DNA of 64,000 nucleotides, from NCBI RefSeq assembly GCF_040412425.1, contig NC_089762.1, positions 25,932,891 through 25,996,890 on the forward strand, read 5' to 3'. Positions 12,001 through 27,041 of the stretch are shown piece after piece (the stretch's first letter is position 1; each line of letters opens with the position of its first letter). A program made the position numbers and the translations under genes. Below the pieces are notes generated by a model. It did not search any database. It was not told where the DNA came from and saw nothing but the letters and a program-made list of their open reading frames with translations. This stretch comes from Macrobrachium rosenbergii. Lineage: Eukaryota > Arthropoda > Malacostraca > Decapoda > Palaemonidae.

Positions 12001-15000
12001 TCTTTATCCAACAAACATGGGTTTAGTGTGGCCCCACGTAATGAACATTGTTCCTTTACCATTCGCCTTCAGCCATTGCCATCCTGCTAGCATTGACTGG
12101 AGGGTTACCATTATTAATTTTGTTTATTGTTATTATTATTGTTTGTTTTACCCTCGTGATTCGGTCCCACACCTGGGGCTCCTTAAAGCCCTAGTTCCTG
12201 ACATTCCTTCAACGATGAATCTAAACTCCTCGATGCATTTAAAGCATTGGCCCAAAATTGGTAGTTCTTCACTGGATATGAATATTGGTCAATTGCTTAT
12301 GCAAACTCAGAAAACAATTTTTTGTTAAAAAAAATTTGTTTCAATTAATCCAGCCCTGAGAAGAATGTTAACTCATGAGCGTTTTGGATGATAATATAAA
12401 ATAAATAATTAAGAAATACTTATTTTAGAATTCTTAAAATAAAGAAATAAATCCAGTTATTAAATGAATCTGTTTTGTACTAATTTTACAAATGTTAACA
12501 ATAATAATAATAATAATAATTTTGTTGAATAATAATAAGTTTCAAAAGGAGACTACCATCTTATTAATTGTTTTTATTGTGCTGGAAGTATTGTTGAATA
12601 TACTATGATATTTGTAAAGTTCTTTGTGTATCTTACAACCCTTTCATCAGCGTGTAACTGGTATACAGGCAGTCCTCGGTTATTGGCGGGGGTTCCGTTC
12701 TGGGGGTGTGATGGTAACTGAAAATCGGCAATTTCCAGCACTTTTTTGGCGATTTTCAGGCCTTATCGGCGCTGAAAAAGCGCCATCTTATTTCATCAGC
12801 GTGTATGGTATACGGCGTCTCTGTCGGTATGTATGATAACAGCGCCAATACCAAATTATCGGTGCCTCTGTTATAGCGGTAAAATTTTCGGTGATTTTGA
12901 TTTTTATGCAAAAATTAGCGATTTGAGTTGCTAGACAAGCGCCATAAAACTGGATTGCCATTAACCGAGCCCGCCATTAACCGGGGACTGCCTGTATTTG
13001 TTATCCTGGGGTCATATAAAGATGTTCTGTAGTAATGGTTTTACTTCCTCTGACTTTTCGACTCTGACTATGTTGGTCATCTGCAAAGAATTACAAAAAT
13101 GAATGAATTAAGATTTAAGGTACATACAGGTACATATTTATAGCAGGTGGTGGGTTACAGTTAGTGGGTGGACTGGTGTGCTGAGTTCTGATTGGCTGCT
13201 TGTTGATACTATTGAGTCCAGTTGTAGTCTTACCTTCAGCAGTGGGGTTTGCTGGAAGGATAAACAAAATACAGTTAATTCATAAAAACATTGAAAGAAT
13301 ATAAAAAAAAATTTAAGGAATATGGTAAACAGAACTGAATATAAGTGGTTACAGTGAAATTGAGAGTGCTACAAAAATTCCAGATTATATTAATCAAACC
13401 TGGAATGGGAGCACTAGGAGTAAATGAGCCTCCAGATTCTTTGAGTCTACTCATTAGTGCAGCCTTCCAGTTTTACACAAGAGAAGCATAGCTGAGATTG
13501 AGGCATCACCTAAAGAGGCATGCTCCTTGACCAAGGACACAGGCAGAGGAGATTGGAAACACATCTGGGAGCAGATGAATCTAACGCAGCATCAGCATAA
13601 AGTTAAGGCATAAGATGCTTGTAGGATCTCTTTGTGTGGGAACAGGAACTCTCAATCCATAGACAGTTATATACCATACATTTAATTGAGGCAAACTAAT
13701 AACCCTTACTAGAACAACTTAGGTGATGGGGGTCCTTATTAAGGGGAGACATGAACAAGCTACAAGATTATCATAGAAAACATTTGCAAATATGCAGAGA
13801 CATGGTAACTGAGGTGAAAAAATAGCCTTAAGTAACACAAAAACACACTGCCCCCATACAGCAGATATTGAATGAGCAGAATGACTAAATTATCAATTCA
13901 TCAAAAAAAATCAGACATTTTAAATTCAAAATTTGCATTGGCAGAGTATCACAAAAAAACAAAAAACACCATAAACACAGAGTTGAAGGCAAGTAGTTGC
14001 TATTAATAAAAGACTGCTAAAATAAAAGCCAACATAGTAACAAGGCTGGTCAGGGATTATGTCAAGTTGTACTGAAGATTTCCCTGCTGCCGGAACAGAG
14101 AAAAAATTGATAAGTACAAGATAATAATACAATAATAAATCAAACTTTAAACAGTAAAAGGTCCTAAACAGGAAGAAAGACTGTTCAGGACCCACTCACA
14201 GAAACCTGTAAGGGGCAAACAAAACATCATCACCCAAGTACACAACAGCATGAACAGGAAACCGAAGGCAGCTGGGCACTTTAAAGCTGGGAATGCTGAA
14301 AACAAAAGTGCAGTATGTACCAAGCTTGACCAGGAATGACTTACAATTTACTGAAAATATATTTCCAAAAAGAAAATAAAGGCTTTGAACAAAGAAGATG
14401 AGAATTCAGAACATATTCACAGAAAGAAAATTAGCTAAAAAAGGGGATGAATGAATGTCACAGCACAAAGGTGGAAAAGCACAAATGGCATTATCTGAAG
14501 TTGTAAGAAACAGATGGTGAGTAGATATGCATATTATGGATGATTGGGCATGCCCAGTGGAGGAATTCATGAAAACATGCCATACAGCTGTGACAAAAAG
14601 TACCCTTTTAAGGCACTCTGACTCAAATGCTCTTGGATATGGTTTGGGTTTTTCGGATCTGTTTAAATTACTGGACTAATAAAGCATTTCATTTGGCTCA
14701 TGGATACCCTGACCCTTGAGATGTTTTGAGAAATATTACAACTTAATAATAAGCTTCAAGCTTTAAGCCTGTGACAGTGCTTATAATTTCATTGGTGTAG
14801 TTGGTTAACATGCCCACTTTGTTCTGCAGTACATACCAAGTGAAATTGTAATCTGTTAATACTTTTTAACAGTGCACTTACAAATAAAAGTTATTTTTTG
14901 AAATATGAAAAATAATTGGTAGAAATATTCTGGATGAATGGGTAACCACAAAGCAGTGGCAGTGTCTTTTCCAAAAAGAGGAAGGAAGTAAACAATTGCA

Positions 15001-18000
15001 TGAGAAGATGGATGAGACAGAGATCATGTTGAATATTTAGTATTTTATCAAATATGTCTAACATGTTTCTCTATATTAACAAACTGAATTCAACATCCTT
15101 ACTTTTGGTAACTTTGTAGTAAACTTGAAAATGTAATGGAAATATTATAGCCTAACATTCAGAAGCTCTCAGTATTTAAACAGTAATGAAGTTAATCTGC
15201 ATACATAAAGTGAAAAATGATCTGGCAAATCATGTTTTTTGTAAATATTTTATATTACCAGTAATTTTGTTTTCATCACATCCAAACTGATTGGTATAAT
15301 TACACTACAGTACTTCCTGTTGTACAAACGGCAGTTCTTCGCTGGGCGAGTGGGTTCCGTACTCAGCTAGCACTCTGCTGGCTGCAAGTTTGAATCTCCG
15401 ACCAACTAGTGAAGAATAAGAGGAATTTATTTCTGGTGATAGAAATTCATTCCTCGCTATGTGGTTTGGATTCCACAATAAGCTGTAGGTCCCGTTGCTA
15501 GGTAACCAGTTGGTTCTTAGCCATGTAAAATAAATCAAATCCTTCGGGCCAGCCCTAGGAGAGCTGTTAATCAGCTCAGTGGTCTGGTTAAACTAAGATA
15601 TACTTTTTTTTTTGTACAAATGGCAGCTTACAATATGCTTCCTTATTGGCCTATATAATGACATTTCCCATGGTAATTGTGGCAAGTTAATGAGGTATTG
15701 TCTGGATTTTTTCCATTTTGGCCTCTTAACCACCTAAGGCATTGTGTAAAAGAATGGTTTATTGAATATTGAAATTAAAATGTCCAGTATTTAGATATGT
15801 TATCCAGACTAGGTATCAGTTATTTTTGAGCTGGGTACTGAAAACCTTTTATAGAATTTTTCAATAATAAAATAAATAGATTAATTGAAAGTTGTCTTTA
15901 GCTAGAAAATCTTTCAAAACCACAAGAAAAAATACACATTGTATTAACTTGATATTACTTATCTTCATATCATTATATCATACTATTGTAGTTGATTCCT
16001 TTTGGTTTTGAAATATGGCATATTTTCAGTATAATCAGCTTTTAAAGATATTTTTAGTTTTACCTCATTGTGAAAAATATTCTACTTGCAGATTGTGTAA
16101 ACAGAGAGTGACTACAAGTGTGAGAGATCTTTGTGCTGGCATTAAGGCTTTATATGAGTGCCTTTTGTTTGTTAGCAGTAATAATACAGATGTTAACTTA
16201 TGGGAAACACTAATTAGATATCAAGTAAGTCAAGAGGATCTGGTGAATTGATGTTTTTATACTTTTTGTGTATATTTTAAGCATTTTGAGAATTATTATG
16301 CAAATAAAGTAACTCTAATTCTTGTCCTGTACAGTTGACCTTGAATATACCATTGTTTTTTATTTATTCCATTGCAACTTATTGTAAACCAAAATATCAG
16401 ATACGAAACTGCATTTCTTACATAAGGTAATGCGTTACACTCCACGGATAATATAATATACAAGGATAATACACTGTACAATATGTATGTTGGAGGAAAG
16501 CTAGGAATATGCTACCATAGAATAATTTGATTACATGTAATAGTAGTTCCTTTTACAAAAGAAGGAAGAACATTCACAAAGTTATACATAAGAAAAACAT
16601 TCACAAAGTTATTCTTAAGAAAAATTAGAGAAGGCTGCAAAGTGAGGTAAAAAAATTACCTAGAAGCAGGGAAACAGAAGCAGAGCAGATATGGCTTTCA
16701 CTGAAAACTAACTTTGTTCATGAGACTTACCTGTCAGCTATATATATATCTGTCAGGTAAGTATGAACAAACTTTATTTTATCATTAAAATATCATTTTG
16801 TGACAGTTCAGCAATGTCCTATGTAGCAAAGAAAAATAAACCCAAACTGGATCATGCAATCCTTTTGATGTAGGAATATTGAAGAGGCGGTCAGCAACAA
16901 GAAGAAAGCACTAAATTGTCAAAGTTACAGCTGTCACATGAGAGACAACCCACAAAAAGAACTCAGAAAGGTAGACAAATTCAAGATAGGACTTTATTTA
17001 GAGCGACAATAGAATATCTAAAAGCCTTTTTTTCCATTTGACAACAATACAAAAATAGTACAATAGGACGTTTAAAGTAAGACTGGCAATTTTATTAGTA
17101 GAGATCAAAGAAAAATATTAATATTAAATAGTATAATAGGACGTTTAAAGTAAGACTGGCAATTTTATTAGTAGAGATCAAAGAAAAATATTAATATTCA
17201 TGTGCTGGTGCCATGAGGTCTGTGTATTCTGGAACAAACATAACTCTTAAGAGGCTGAATTTCCATAGAGTTAATGAATCAATTATTAATGAATATTGAT
17301 CTTTCCTATAAAATAGTCTTGTAGTTAGTGAGGAGCTTGCCTTTAATTTTATTGTACATTACTATTGATATTAATAATCAGGTCTCAATAGAGAAAAGGG
17401 GGTGGTTTACCACTTTGGTTTGCAAGATTTGTCCAGTACATTTTTTTCTACAAAAGATTTAATTTGGACTATTCTTATAAAATTTTTGAGTTTTAATATG
17501 GTGATCTGGTTACATTCTTGATTGGAGTTGTTTACTTAAGTATATCCTGTTGATCAGTGTTGCAATATGAATTCCAAAGATATTTTCTGTTATTCTTTTA
17601 TAATGTCAGAAAGATTGAAAATTTTTCCATTATTTTGTAATTAACTTTTGGGGTTTATTCTTTTTCTTCTTTTCCTTTTCAGATGGTTGGTCTCCTTCAA
17701 CTGTCATATACTGAAATGCCACAGCTCAGTAGCTCAAATTTGTACAGGGAAGTTGCAGAAATACTTCGCACATGGGCTTGGAAAGCCCATTCTGATGCTT
17801 CTATGAAATCTTTGAATAATTTAACAGAGTTGTTTTGGAATATTTTTATACCAGAATGTCAGAGTGTCCTATATCAGTGCTCTGAACCACAAGTTACCAG
17901 AGTTAAGGATTTCTTTATTGTTCTGAGAACTCCGTTATCAAAATTCAGTTCAAGGAGGGAAGGTGTTAAATTTGCTGATGAAAAGATGAATATCACTTTA

Positions 18001-19900
18001 TCAGGAGATATGAAAAATCTGAAGACTGACCAGGAAAAAGTGTTTTTAGAAGTAACTAGCCAGCATTTGTCACCTTTAATCTATTCGTGTTACAATTTTT
18101 ACCAAACTGAAAACAGCCACGTCATGTACAAAGTATTTTCCATCCTGTTGTCATCCTTCCCATCATCAACAGTCTATGCTGCATTGCTTGCTGGTGCCAG
18201 TACAGAAAAACTTGTAGAAGTTGAAGAAGTTCTTCAGATCATTGTCATCCCAAAAATGGAAGTGGATAATGGTGACCTAATGCAGTCAACAATGGACATT
18301 TTCATGAGTCTATACTCATTAATGGAACCAGATAAACAAAGACAGATATTGAAGAACTGCAAGGTAAGCTACTGTTCTTCATTAATTTATGTTTATGAAA
18401 GTGAAAATTCTCATGCCATGTTTTACTACAGGTAACTGAAATTTTTGAGTGTTAAAATATTTTGAATCTGTGTGCTGTAACACTGTAATGAATTTGTTGC
18501 TACCTAAGTGTATTGTACTTACCCTTTAATTTTTATTAAGGTGTTGCATTGATTAACCATCTTTTTTTAAAAATTGAATAAAAACTTTAGTCTTTGCAAC
18601 ATTTGAAAGCTTTTATCCATTGCCAAAAAGAAAGTCTATAATTTTTAAAACTAGATTGGCAAGCTTTGTGAAAAATTAAAGGTGAGCCAATATACTTTGA
18701 GTGGCGCACCAATCTTTTAATTTCAAGGAATGATCAGAATTGAGTTATTGGTAGTTTTAGACTGTTTGATATTTAAATAAATGCATTCTGAAGTGCTGGT
18801 ACTTAAATTTTTTTTTTATGGTTTAATGGACAATTTTCTTCATCGCTTTTATCACCCAATGATCAAAAAATATTTGCACAACTAGTAAATAATTTTCTAA
18901 TCCTGTTTAGTTTCATGTAATTGATATGCTTACATTGCCCACTAAAATATCTCTGTTTTCTCTGGTAATAGCATTGAGGAAAACGTAAGATCAGAGTAGG
19001 CTAACTCTCAGATTTCTGAGTACAATGTTTTTCTGTCATAATAGGAGCAAGGAAGACATGTATTATAAGAGAAATATATAAAAGCTATTTGCACTTTGAG
19101 GATTGAAAAGACAAAAGAAATCGAAACAAAAGGCAAGAGTCTCCATCGGAGAAAAGTCACAAATATCAGTCACACAAGAGGAAACCAAGCAGGGAGCATA
19201 TTTCTTTTCGTCCAGTCATTTTGTAAATTTCACAGGATGTTTCTTATGTGAAGAAATACTTTATTTTATGTATATTATTTATGAAAAATTAAATAAGTTT
19301 TTTTTAGCTGTAAAATTTATAAATGTAGAGGTTGAATTTTGGTGATTTTCTAATGCGGGTGTTTTGGTTGTTGTTTAATAAGGTGAAAATTTGATGTAAA
19401 TCCCTTGAATCAAAAGGTAGCAATGCTCACCATCTTTATAATGGGGCCTTATGGCATAGGCTTGCCTCATAAGATGGTTATCTAACATTAGGTTTAAAGC
19501 CTTTAATCAGTATCAGATACAACTTCTTATTTAGAAAAAGTAAAAATGGCCAGTAATTTTTTTGTTTTAATTGCTATAGCAATACATTTGGCATTGAATA
19601 AAAGCTGCAACAATTGTCTCAAGTTGGTAACTACAGTAAACCCCCTATATGCACGTTCTCACGATTCGTGGACTCAGCGATTTGCAGAATTTTCTGTGGA
19701 ACATATCTATAAATTATTCGCAGATTTTTTTCGTAGAGCAATATTCTGTATTTTCATATTATTTTTGTGACTAAATACTGTACTCTATCTACATACTGTA
19801 TACATTTAATGGTAAAATAATGATTTACAATACAGTACTAACTTTCAAATATTAATATTAAGTTTAATAAGATTAAATAATAAGAAATAGTAAAAATAAT

Positions 19901-19985
<85 letters not shown>

Positions 19986-22900
19986 AGATATATGTTTATT
20001 TGTTTTGTATGATAAATAAATATTTGCTAATTTTCAAATATTAATATTAATGTAAACAGCTATAATATTCATTAAAGAAAATAATTGGTAAGATTTTAGT
20101 TTATAAATTAATAAATGATGTAAAATTTTAAAGGAATACATATGACCCCTAATCTTTTGCTTAAGACTTGGAGAGAGGGGTGTGAGGATGAACCTGTCAG
20201 ATATGTCAAGTAACCTAACAACAGGGGTTGGGGTGGTCAGTGGTCAGTTGGGAAGAAAACTCATTTACTGAAAACCAACTTTTGCCAAACTCTCCCAACA
20301 ATTTTCTTTATTTATTGTTTTGAAAGAATAAGTATATTAAGTGTCTGTCTGTCTGTATGTTGGAGTGTTTGTCTAGTCAGGAATATCATCATTTTTACTA
20401 ATTTTATTTTTATTGAATTGCTTATGCAAGAAGAGCCTTTAGATGACATTTTAACCTATTTTTGTCAGTCTAAATCTATGAAAACAGCACAAAATAAAGA
20501 ATAATAGAAGCACCATATGAGAACAATAATTATTAGGAGCACTCTTGCCATCTTCATATTTGGTCCTAGGGCATGAGTAGATTTCTAATCCTTTTATGGT
20601 GGAAAAATTCATTGCTAGGGTTACCACTTGCTTTAGCAATCCTAGATAATTTTCTGCCATTAATTCACTAGTATCATTTGTTTTTCCAATGAAAATGTTA
20701 CAACAACTCTTGACCAACATATGAAAGGAAACAAAAATTGAAATTGCAGGCAGAAGTTCTAATATATGTATTGATATTAGGTAGGGTAACCAGATCGCCT
20801 AAGCCAGAATACTTAACTCTCGTAGGGCTAGGTGGAATGTTTATCCTGTATGATCAAATTTTGTAGTTCTTTAAAAATTTTATAATAAAGTAAATGAAAA
20901 TAAAGAGTTTTGACAAAATATACTTACTAATTTATTTCTAACATTTGACTTTTGTTGTTGGTTGAAGGTTGGACATTCTCAAAAGTTAGTGTTGCCTGAA
21001 TTTTCTTCAGAAAGGGAATGGTTCATGTGGCCTCTTCATGGGTCAGTTGAGTGTGGCATTCTTTTTGGTTTGTAGAATGCCATATTTCAATCATGGTTTG
21101 ATCTGCTTTTATTTTTGTTGTTGTTTTCAGGTTCATTATTCCATAAATTGTGCCATTTATTAAACGTGATGGTTATTTGAGATGTTAAATAATCACTGTC
21201 TGGGATTCTTATGTTTAATCTAGTCTTAGCAATAGGTGCTTTGACTGCTCTATTGACATCTTCATTTCCCTTTATATTGTTTACCTGTTATTTGACTGTT
21301 TCATATAAAAAATTTATTGTTTTGGGTACAAGCTTTTGTTTCAAAGTGAATTTCCATTTTCTTTACAGAAGACTTAATTTTAGGGTTAGAAAACAAAACT
21401 GGTGTCATTTTTAAGGGGTATAATAATATTCCATTGTGATGATTTCTTGTCAGATGCTTTGCACTGTTGCAAATACCCTTTTCACCTCTGTTTTGTATGT
21501 TGATAGTCTCTTAACTGACACAAGTGAATATTGAATTAAGTAAACATGGTGGTTTGTATGTGAAACTTCAGATGCTTTAATATGAATTTGATGTTTGTAG
21601 ATACATGTTTAGTACAGTAGTATAAATTTTGTTTTTTCAATGAAATGTTACTTAACAAGAGCATATGTTCTTATATCAAACAGCTAAACATATCTGTTGG
21701 AGCATTGCGTCTATTAGTTGAAAACATGACAGATCGAAAGGAAGCAGATGCCATAGCTGCAGCTTGGCTTTTGTCATCAGAGTTGGGAACTTCACTTGTT
21801 AAACTAGCTGATGTTCTTTGCTGCCCAAAGCATGCAAAAGAAGAAGCCCAACAGGCAGCTCAGCATGATGAACTTGTTGCACTTTTCAACTTTGTTCTCA
21901 GAAATGGAAATAAGAAAGGTATGTATTGGGTAGTTATATTTTATTAAAGATCGGTATAAGTTAATAAATATTTCATGTGGAAATAGAAGTTTCTTTTCAT
22001 GTTTTGAATGTCTTCAAATTAGCAAGTCTTTCTAGTTTATTATTGTGTTTATCTTCAGTCTCTTGATTGTGATATACACCTTTATGATAAGTAAAGTATT
22101 ATTGATGGTTGGGTTAGGACCAGTATTATTGATGGTTGGGTTAGGACCATGTGAAAATGCTTTGGTATTATTGTAATGTGCAAGACAGACTTTCATAATC
22201 ATCATCATCTGTATCAGCTTTTTATGTTAGATTTTCCCTTTATTGAAATGAGTTTTTTCAGTTATGCCCTGCCCTGTGCAATTTCGGCTTGGGCTCCCAG
22301 TATGTCTAGGTCTTCATCTATCCTTTTTTATCATGATTTCTTTGGCCTTCCTTCTGGTTTTCATTCTGCTACTTCCGTATCTACTGCTTTTGACTAATTG
22401 TTCATCAGTTGCCAAAACCTTCTCAGTCTTTGAGATATCAGCTTGTTTTTCAGGTGCTTCATACTAAATTTCTTCAGTATGTAAGGAACTTTACAACTGA
22501 ACATTATTATTATAGTAATGTTCTTACTCTCCATATAACTCAAACTGACAGCTTAAGTTATTTGGTGCAGCTGTGGTAGGCCACATAAAACTGAAATAAC
22601 TTCTAAATGTATGCTGTGTAAAGATTTCAAGTAGTATAGGTTAAGTACTTCCAGGAATGGAAGTTCACTACCCACCCACCAGTAGTAATCATTTTCATTG
22701 TTTAGACAATGTATCAACTTGAATTTTCATCGTCCATGATTTTTGATATCATCAAGTTAGAGTTGATGTCTTTTTATAATCGTTTGAGGTACTTGTTTTT
22801 GTTTCATTACAAACCCTTTACATTGGCCATTCATGCATTTGTGCAAAACACCCAGACTCTCAGATTCCAAAAACAAGGCTGGTCAAGTAAAGAATGACTG

Positions 22901-23764
22901 CATGAGATCAAGGCTTTCTCAGCTCCCATGGCCTTATGAGGAGTTTCATGACCACAGGTATATGGAGTTGTCAGTCAGTCGTTGAGATATTATTAATCTG
23001 TGTCTGTCAAGAAATCTTGTCTTCCCAGTGTCATGATGAACTACATCAAAACTTAATGGTTAGTTGATCTCTGCTTGTGTACTATCATGTGAAAAAATTA
23101 CAACCATGTACTAAAAGGATCAGAAGACTGCCAGTACTTCATGAGGAATAGCCCCATCACTAGTGACGATTCCATGAAGAGGAGAGGAGTGGTATACCAA
23201 ATATCATGCTCAGAGAATGGATGCTGCCATTTGTACATTGGTATGATTACGACTTGGCTCTCCAAGCTGTTCACCTACGTGAAGGGGTTGTATACCAGCA
23301 CTATTTGAGGGAACATGGTAGTGTCCCTTATGCCAGCAGATTATAAGGAGCACAAAAATATTGGGTGGCAACAATAACCATTGCTGCCTCCGATGTACGG
23401 AGGCCCTCACCATCCTCCGATGGAAACTGTCGATGAATGATACCCAGGAAACTCTTCTTGCCCCTACCACTGTCAGGAGAACGACAAGGTGTGCCCCTGG
23501 GATAACAAATTCAGCTCCCTATACCAGATGCCAGCCAATCAACGCCTACATTGGTCAGCCAGATTCTCCCGAATGAGGCATTTTGCTCCCAGCCAATATG
23601 AGCCCTCCCCAACCTTTGACAGCCCATCAGAATTCACCAAAATTTCTGTAAGCCTGCTTGCAGGTATAAGTATGGAATACATGTACCCCTGGCTTCATTC
23701 GCCTTAGAGAATGGTACAAAACTCCACTGAAACATCAGGGAATAAATGAAACTTGGACAGCTTC

Positions 23765-23822
<58 letters not shown>

Positions 23823-23878
23823 GAATGGTACAAAACTCCACTGAAACATCAGGGAATAAATGAAACTTGGACAGCTTC

Positions 23879-23958
<80 letters not shown>

Positions 23959-26523
23959 TTGCCTTACTCCCTTTCCCCATGGAAAAACAGTACACTTGTT
24001 ACTTGACCTAGTTTGTCCCAAAGTTTTCAACTGTATCCATGGGACTTTTGCAAACACTGGGGCTCTTCGCTGGGTTGACCTCCTTCCTAAAGTGTCATTT
24101 TGGCTGTTTGATTGATGAGTGTGTTATGAACAGTTATGAAACATATGTTTCATACAAAGCCATATTCCATATGTTGAATTGCTTGCCTCCCATTCCCTTG
24201 TTCTTGCCATACCAGATTTAATATATGGATACAGTGATGGGTACATTCTAGTAGCTGAAGGTTCACAGGTGCTCCTGCTTGGACAGCTATCCATAGCTTT
24301 CCTGTTTTTTGTGTTTAATATTTCAGAGTGGGCATACCTGGGGACATCACAACTGAGATTTGGGGTTACCTCTAGCTTAACCCTTTAGGGGTTTATGGGT
24401 TGGTCAAAATGTGGCTATGTCTGCACACTCACCCTTCACCAACTGAGTGAAAATGTCTAGCAATGATTTTACGTGATTGTTCTTTGTAACATTATACTTC
24501 ATGCTACATTATTGAATTTGGTGTCATTTTTAAGCTAAAGAGTATCATGTGTTCCAAAATGCCAGAAAATAAACAAAACTTCAATATCTTAAGTAAAAGT
24601 TAGGTGTAACAAAAAAGTTATTACTTTAAAAAACCTGATAAATTGCAGAAAAGATATTCAATTTCTTTTTACTCATTTCAAAAGTATGAAAAATTATCTT
24701 TCCAATGATATGAAATTCATAACTAACCCATTTATTTTACCTCGAAGCACATTCAAATAATGTAAAATATACTTGAGTCATGTAAGTTAGTCACTGGGAA
24801 TAACAGTTTATGTAATTTTTTAAAAAATGATTTACATAAATCGGAATATATACAAGTCTCCATGACAATGATAAGCATCCATAAGTGCCATACTCAGATT
24901 TTTTTATCATGATGTGCTTTTATGATTTATGGCGAATTTATAAAAAATCTTTCGATGGGGACTAGTTGTCAGAATCTCTGAGGTTGAAAAATGGATGATG
25001 ACTATAGTTGTCATCAGAATCTGATAGGGTTAATATGATTGATGTGTTTTTATGAAAAAAGTGGTTAGTGCCATAAAAACTTAATTTTTCTTCCCTATTT
25101 GCCCCGACAGAGCCTATCATTTCAACGGAGTACGTATCCCAGATTTTAACCAAATTAACCACCAACTTGAAGACTAGTGTTCCAGATGATGAAGAACCTG
25201 AAGAACAAATGTTACAACTTGTTGCAAATTTGGCAGGACAGCTCTTCAGTAGCTACATCTGTTGGGAGACTAAAGGCATCCATGAGTTTATGAGATCACT
25301 ATTTTTGCTTTTATGTCAGTCCTCTAAATCACTTTCTGAAGAGACTGTAGAAATTCTTGAGACCACATTCTTGAAAGCTTTCAAGGGTCTCATTATGTAT
25401 GTATGTAAAGATGATTCTGGAAAGCTTTTAGAGGAAGGTGGATGCTTAAGTGTGATTCTGAAAGACATGAAGCAGATTGTTATGGAAGATTCATGTACAT
25501 TTAGCTTAACACTAAGAGTCTGTGGGCTTTTGCAACATCTTTTCAAGCTGGTATATGAACAACTCAAATCAGAAGAGGATTGCACCATTATGCTAGATCA
25601 CAGCAAAATACAAGTTATGCTGAATTTACTCATTCCATCAGAAGGGGAATGGGCAGAAATTGAAGAGAGTCTTTCACCTCTTTATGTGGCACCTGCTATC
25701 CTTCAGGGGACTATATGGTTTAGAGAATTCCCATTCCCTAGAAATATGCAAGAGAACATTGTTTGGAATCTCAAACACACTCGTTTATCATTGTTTTTGT
25801 GCAACCTTCTTTTATATTTATGTTGCCCTGGGGAATCAGACAAATTGGAAGTTACTGAAGAAGTATCTCTTGCCCAGTATACACAGTTAGCAGTTTTGGC
25901 TCTTCATTCTACTTGTCATTCCACAGTCATGACGGAACTCGTCGAATCTGTTAGAAAGGTGTGAATAACATGTAAAGTTTTGATTTTTACTTATGAATCA
26001 TAATTGAATGTTGATGAAAGTATAATATGTATAGAAATTTAATTATCGTTTAGGATAAGAAGAATTTGATGCATTCCATTTTTATATGTTTTCAGCCAGC
26101 TGTTTCTGATGATGTGAGAATGGGCATTGTAAAACTGCAAGATCATGTGAAGCAGCTTTTGCAGCTTATAAACCAAGGCAACAAGAGGCTGATTACCAAA
26201 CAAATTAGAGACAGGTAAAATTGTTGAGGCATTTATTTCTTCATTCTTATATCAGCATGATTAGAGATGATGATGATAAGGACAATTGAAGTTGTTGCCC
26301 TTTTCTAATCCCAGTTTTCAGCTGTGATTAATAAAGGTCATATATGCTCTTATGTAATTTCAGAATTAGTTCATAAGACTGCTGTCATAATGCAGTCACT
26401 AGTAGGAAATGAGTCGTGTATCAAACTCAAAGAACTAAAGATGAAAACTATCTTTGGATAATTTGCATGAGGTGGTACTTATCAGCCGTCAGTATAACCT
26501 GTGATGAGTATGAGTCAAATTAG

Positions 26524-26621
<98 letters not shown>

Positions 26622-26980
26622 CTGTAGAATAAGTAAACTTGTTTATTATTTACATAAAGTTTTGGTGCTTGAAGGACTGTTGAGAAAATGAGATAGTGTT
26701 TTTGATGGTTCACTTGCATTTTTTAATTCTTTTCTTGTTTTCTTGTGACTTGGTAATTCTGAATACTGTTGTTTCATGTTCTCTGGTAAATTGGATCTAA
26801 GCATCAGAACAGATACATAATATCATGGATAATAGTAAATCCCATCTAACTTATGATGTCTATGTTGATATAAATGTGTGATTCCTTTTTTACCAGTACT
26901 CATGAAGACATCAATAAAAATTATTAAGATAGAATACAATACTGGTTTTTATAGCTGATAAAAAATAAATGATGGTTTAA

Positions 26981-27041
<61 letters not shown>

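Larger units (their letters stand above)
10419..16091 (+). other. LTN1 intron 2 (5.7 kb)
   Basis: Non-coding. It contains a GC-richer repeat remnant near 11130-12600, an (AAT)n tract at 12499-12520, the MITE at 12666-12994 and a SINE at 15335-15611. From 12995 to 15319 I see only AT-rich sequence with no recognised element. Confidence 0.85.
16225..17682 (+). other. LTN1 intron 3
   Basis: Contains a solo DIRS end remnant (16709-16793) and a 73-bp tandem duplication (17054-17199). It ends with a long T/C tract and TTTTCAG. Confidence 0.88.
18364..21683 (+). other. LTN1 intron 4 (3.3 kb)
   Basis: Holds an inverted truncated MITE (from 19634) with a long (TC)n tract at 19904-19981. The rest is AT-rich with no recognised feature. 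It ends TTATATCAAACAG. Confidence 0.85.

Noticed and set aside
11786..12328. 180-residue open frame as a gene
   Set aside because: It lies in a repeat remnant framed by direct repeats, with unusual Trp/Cys/Ser content and no domain.
17683..17685. ATG as a gene start for a 250-residue protein
   Set aside because: It directly follows a pyrimidine tract and AG, joins exon 3 in phase 0, and the protein is the middle of Listerin.
23634..24115. Poly-Leu and poly-Ile open frames
   Set aside because: Translations of (TAA)n tracts, no real protein.
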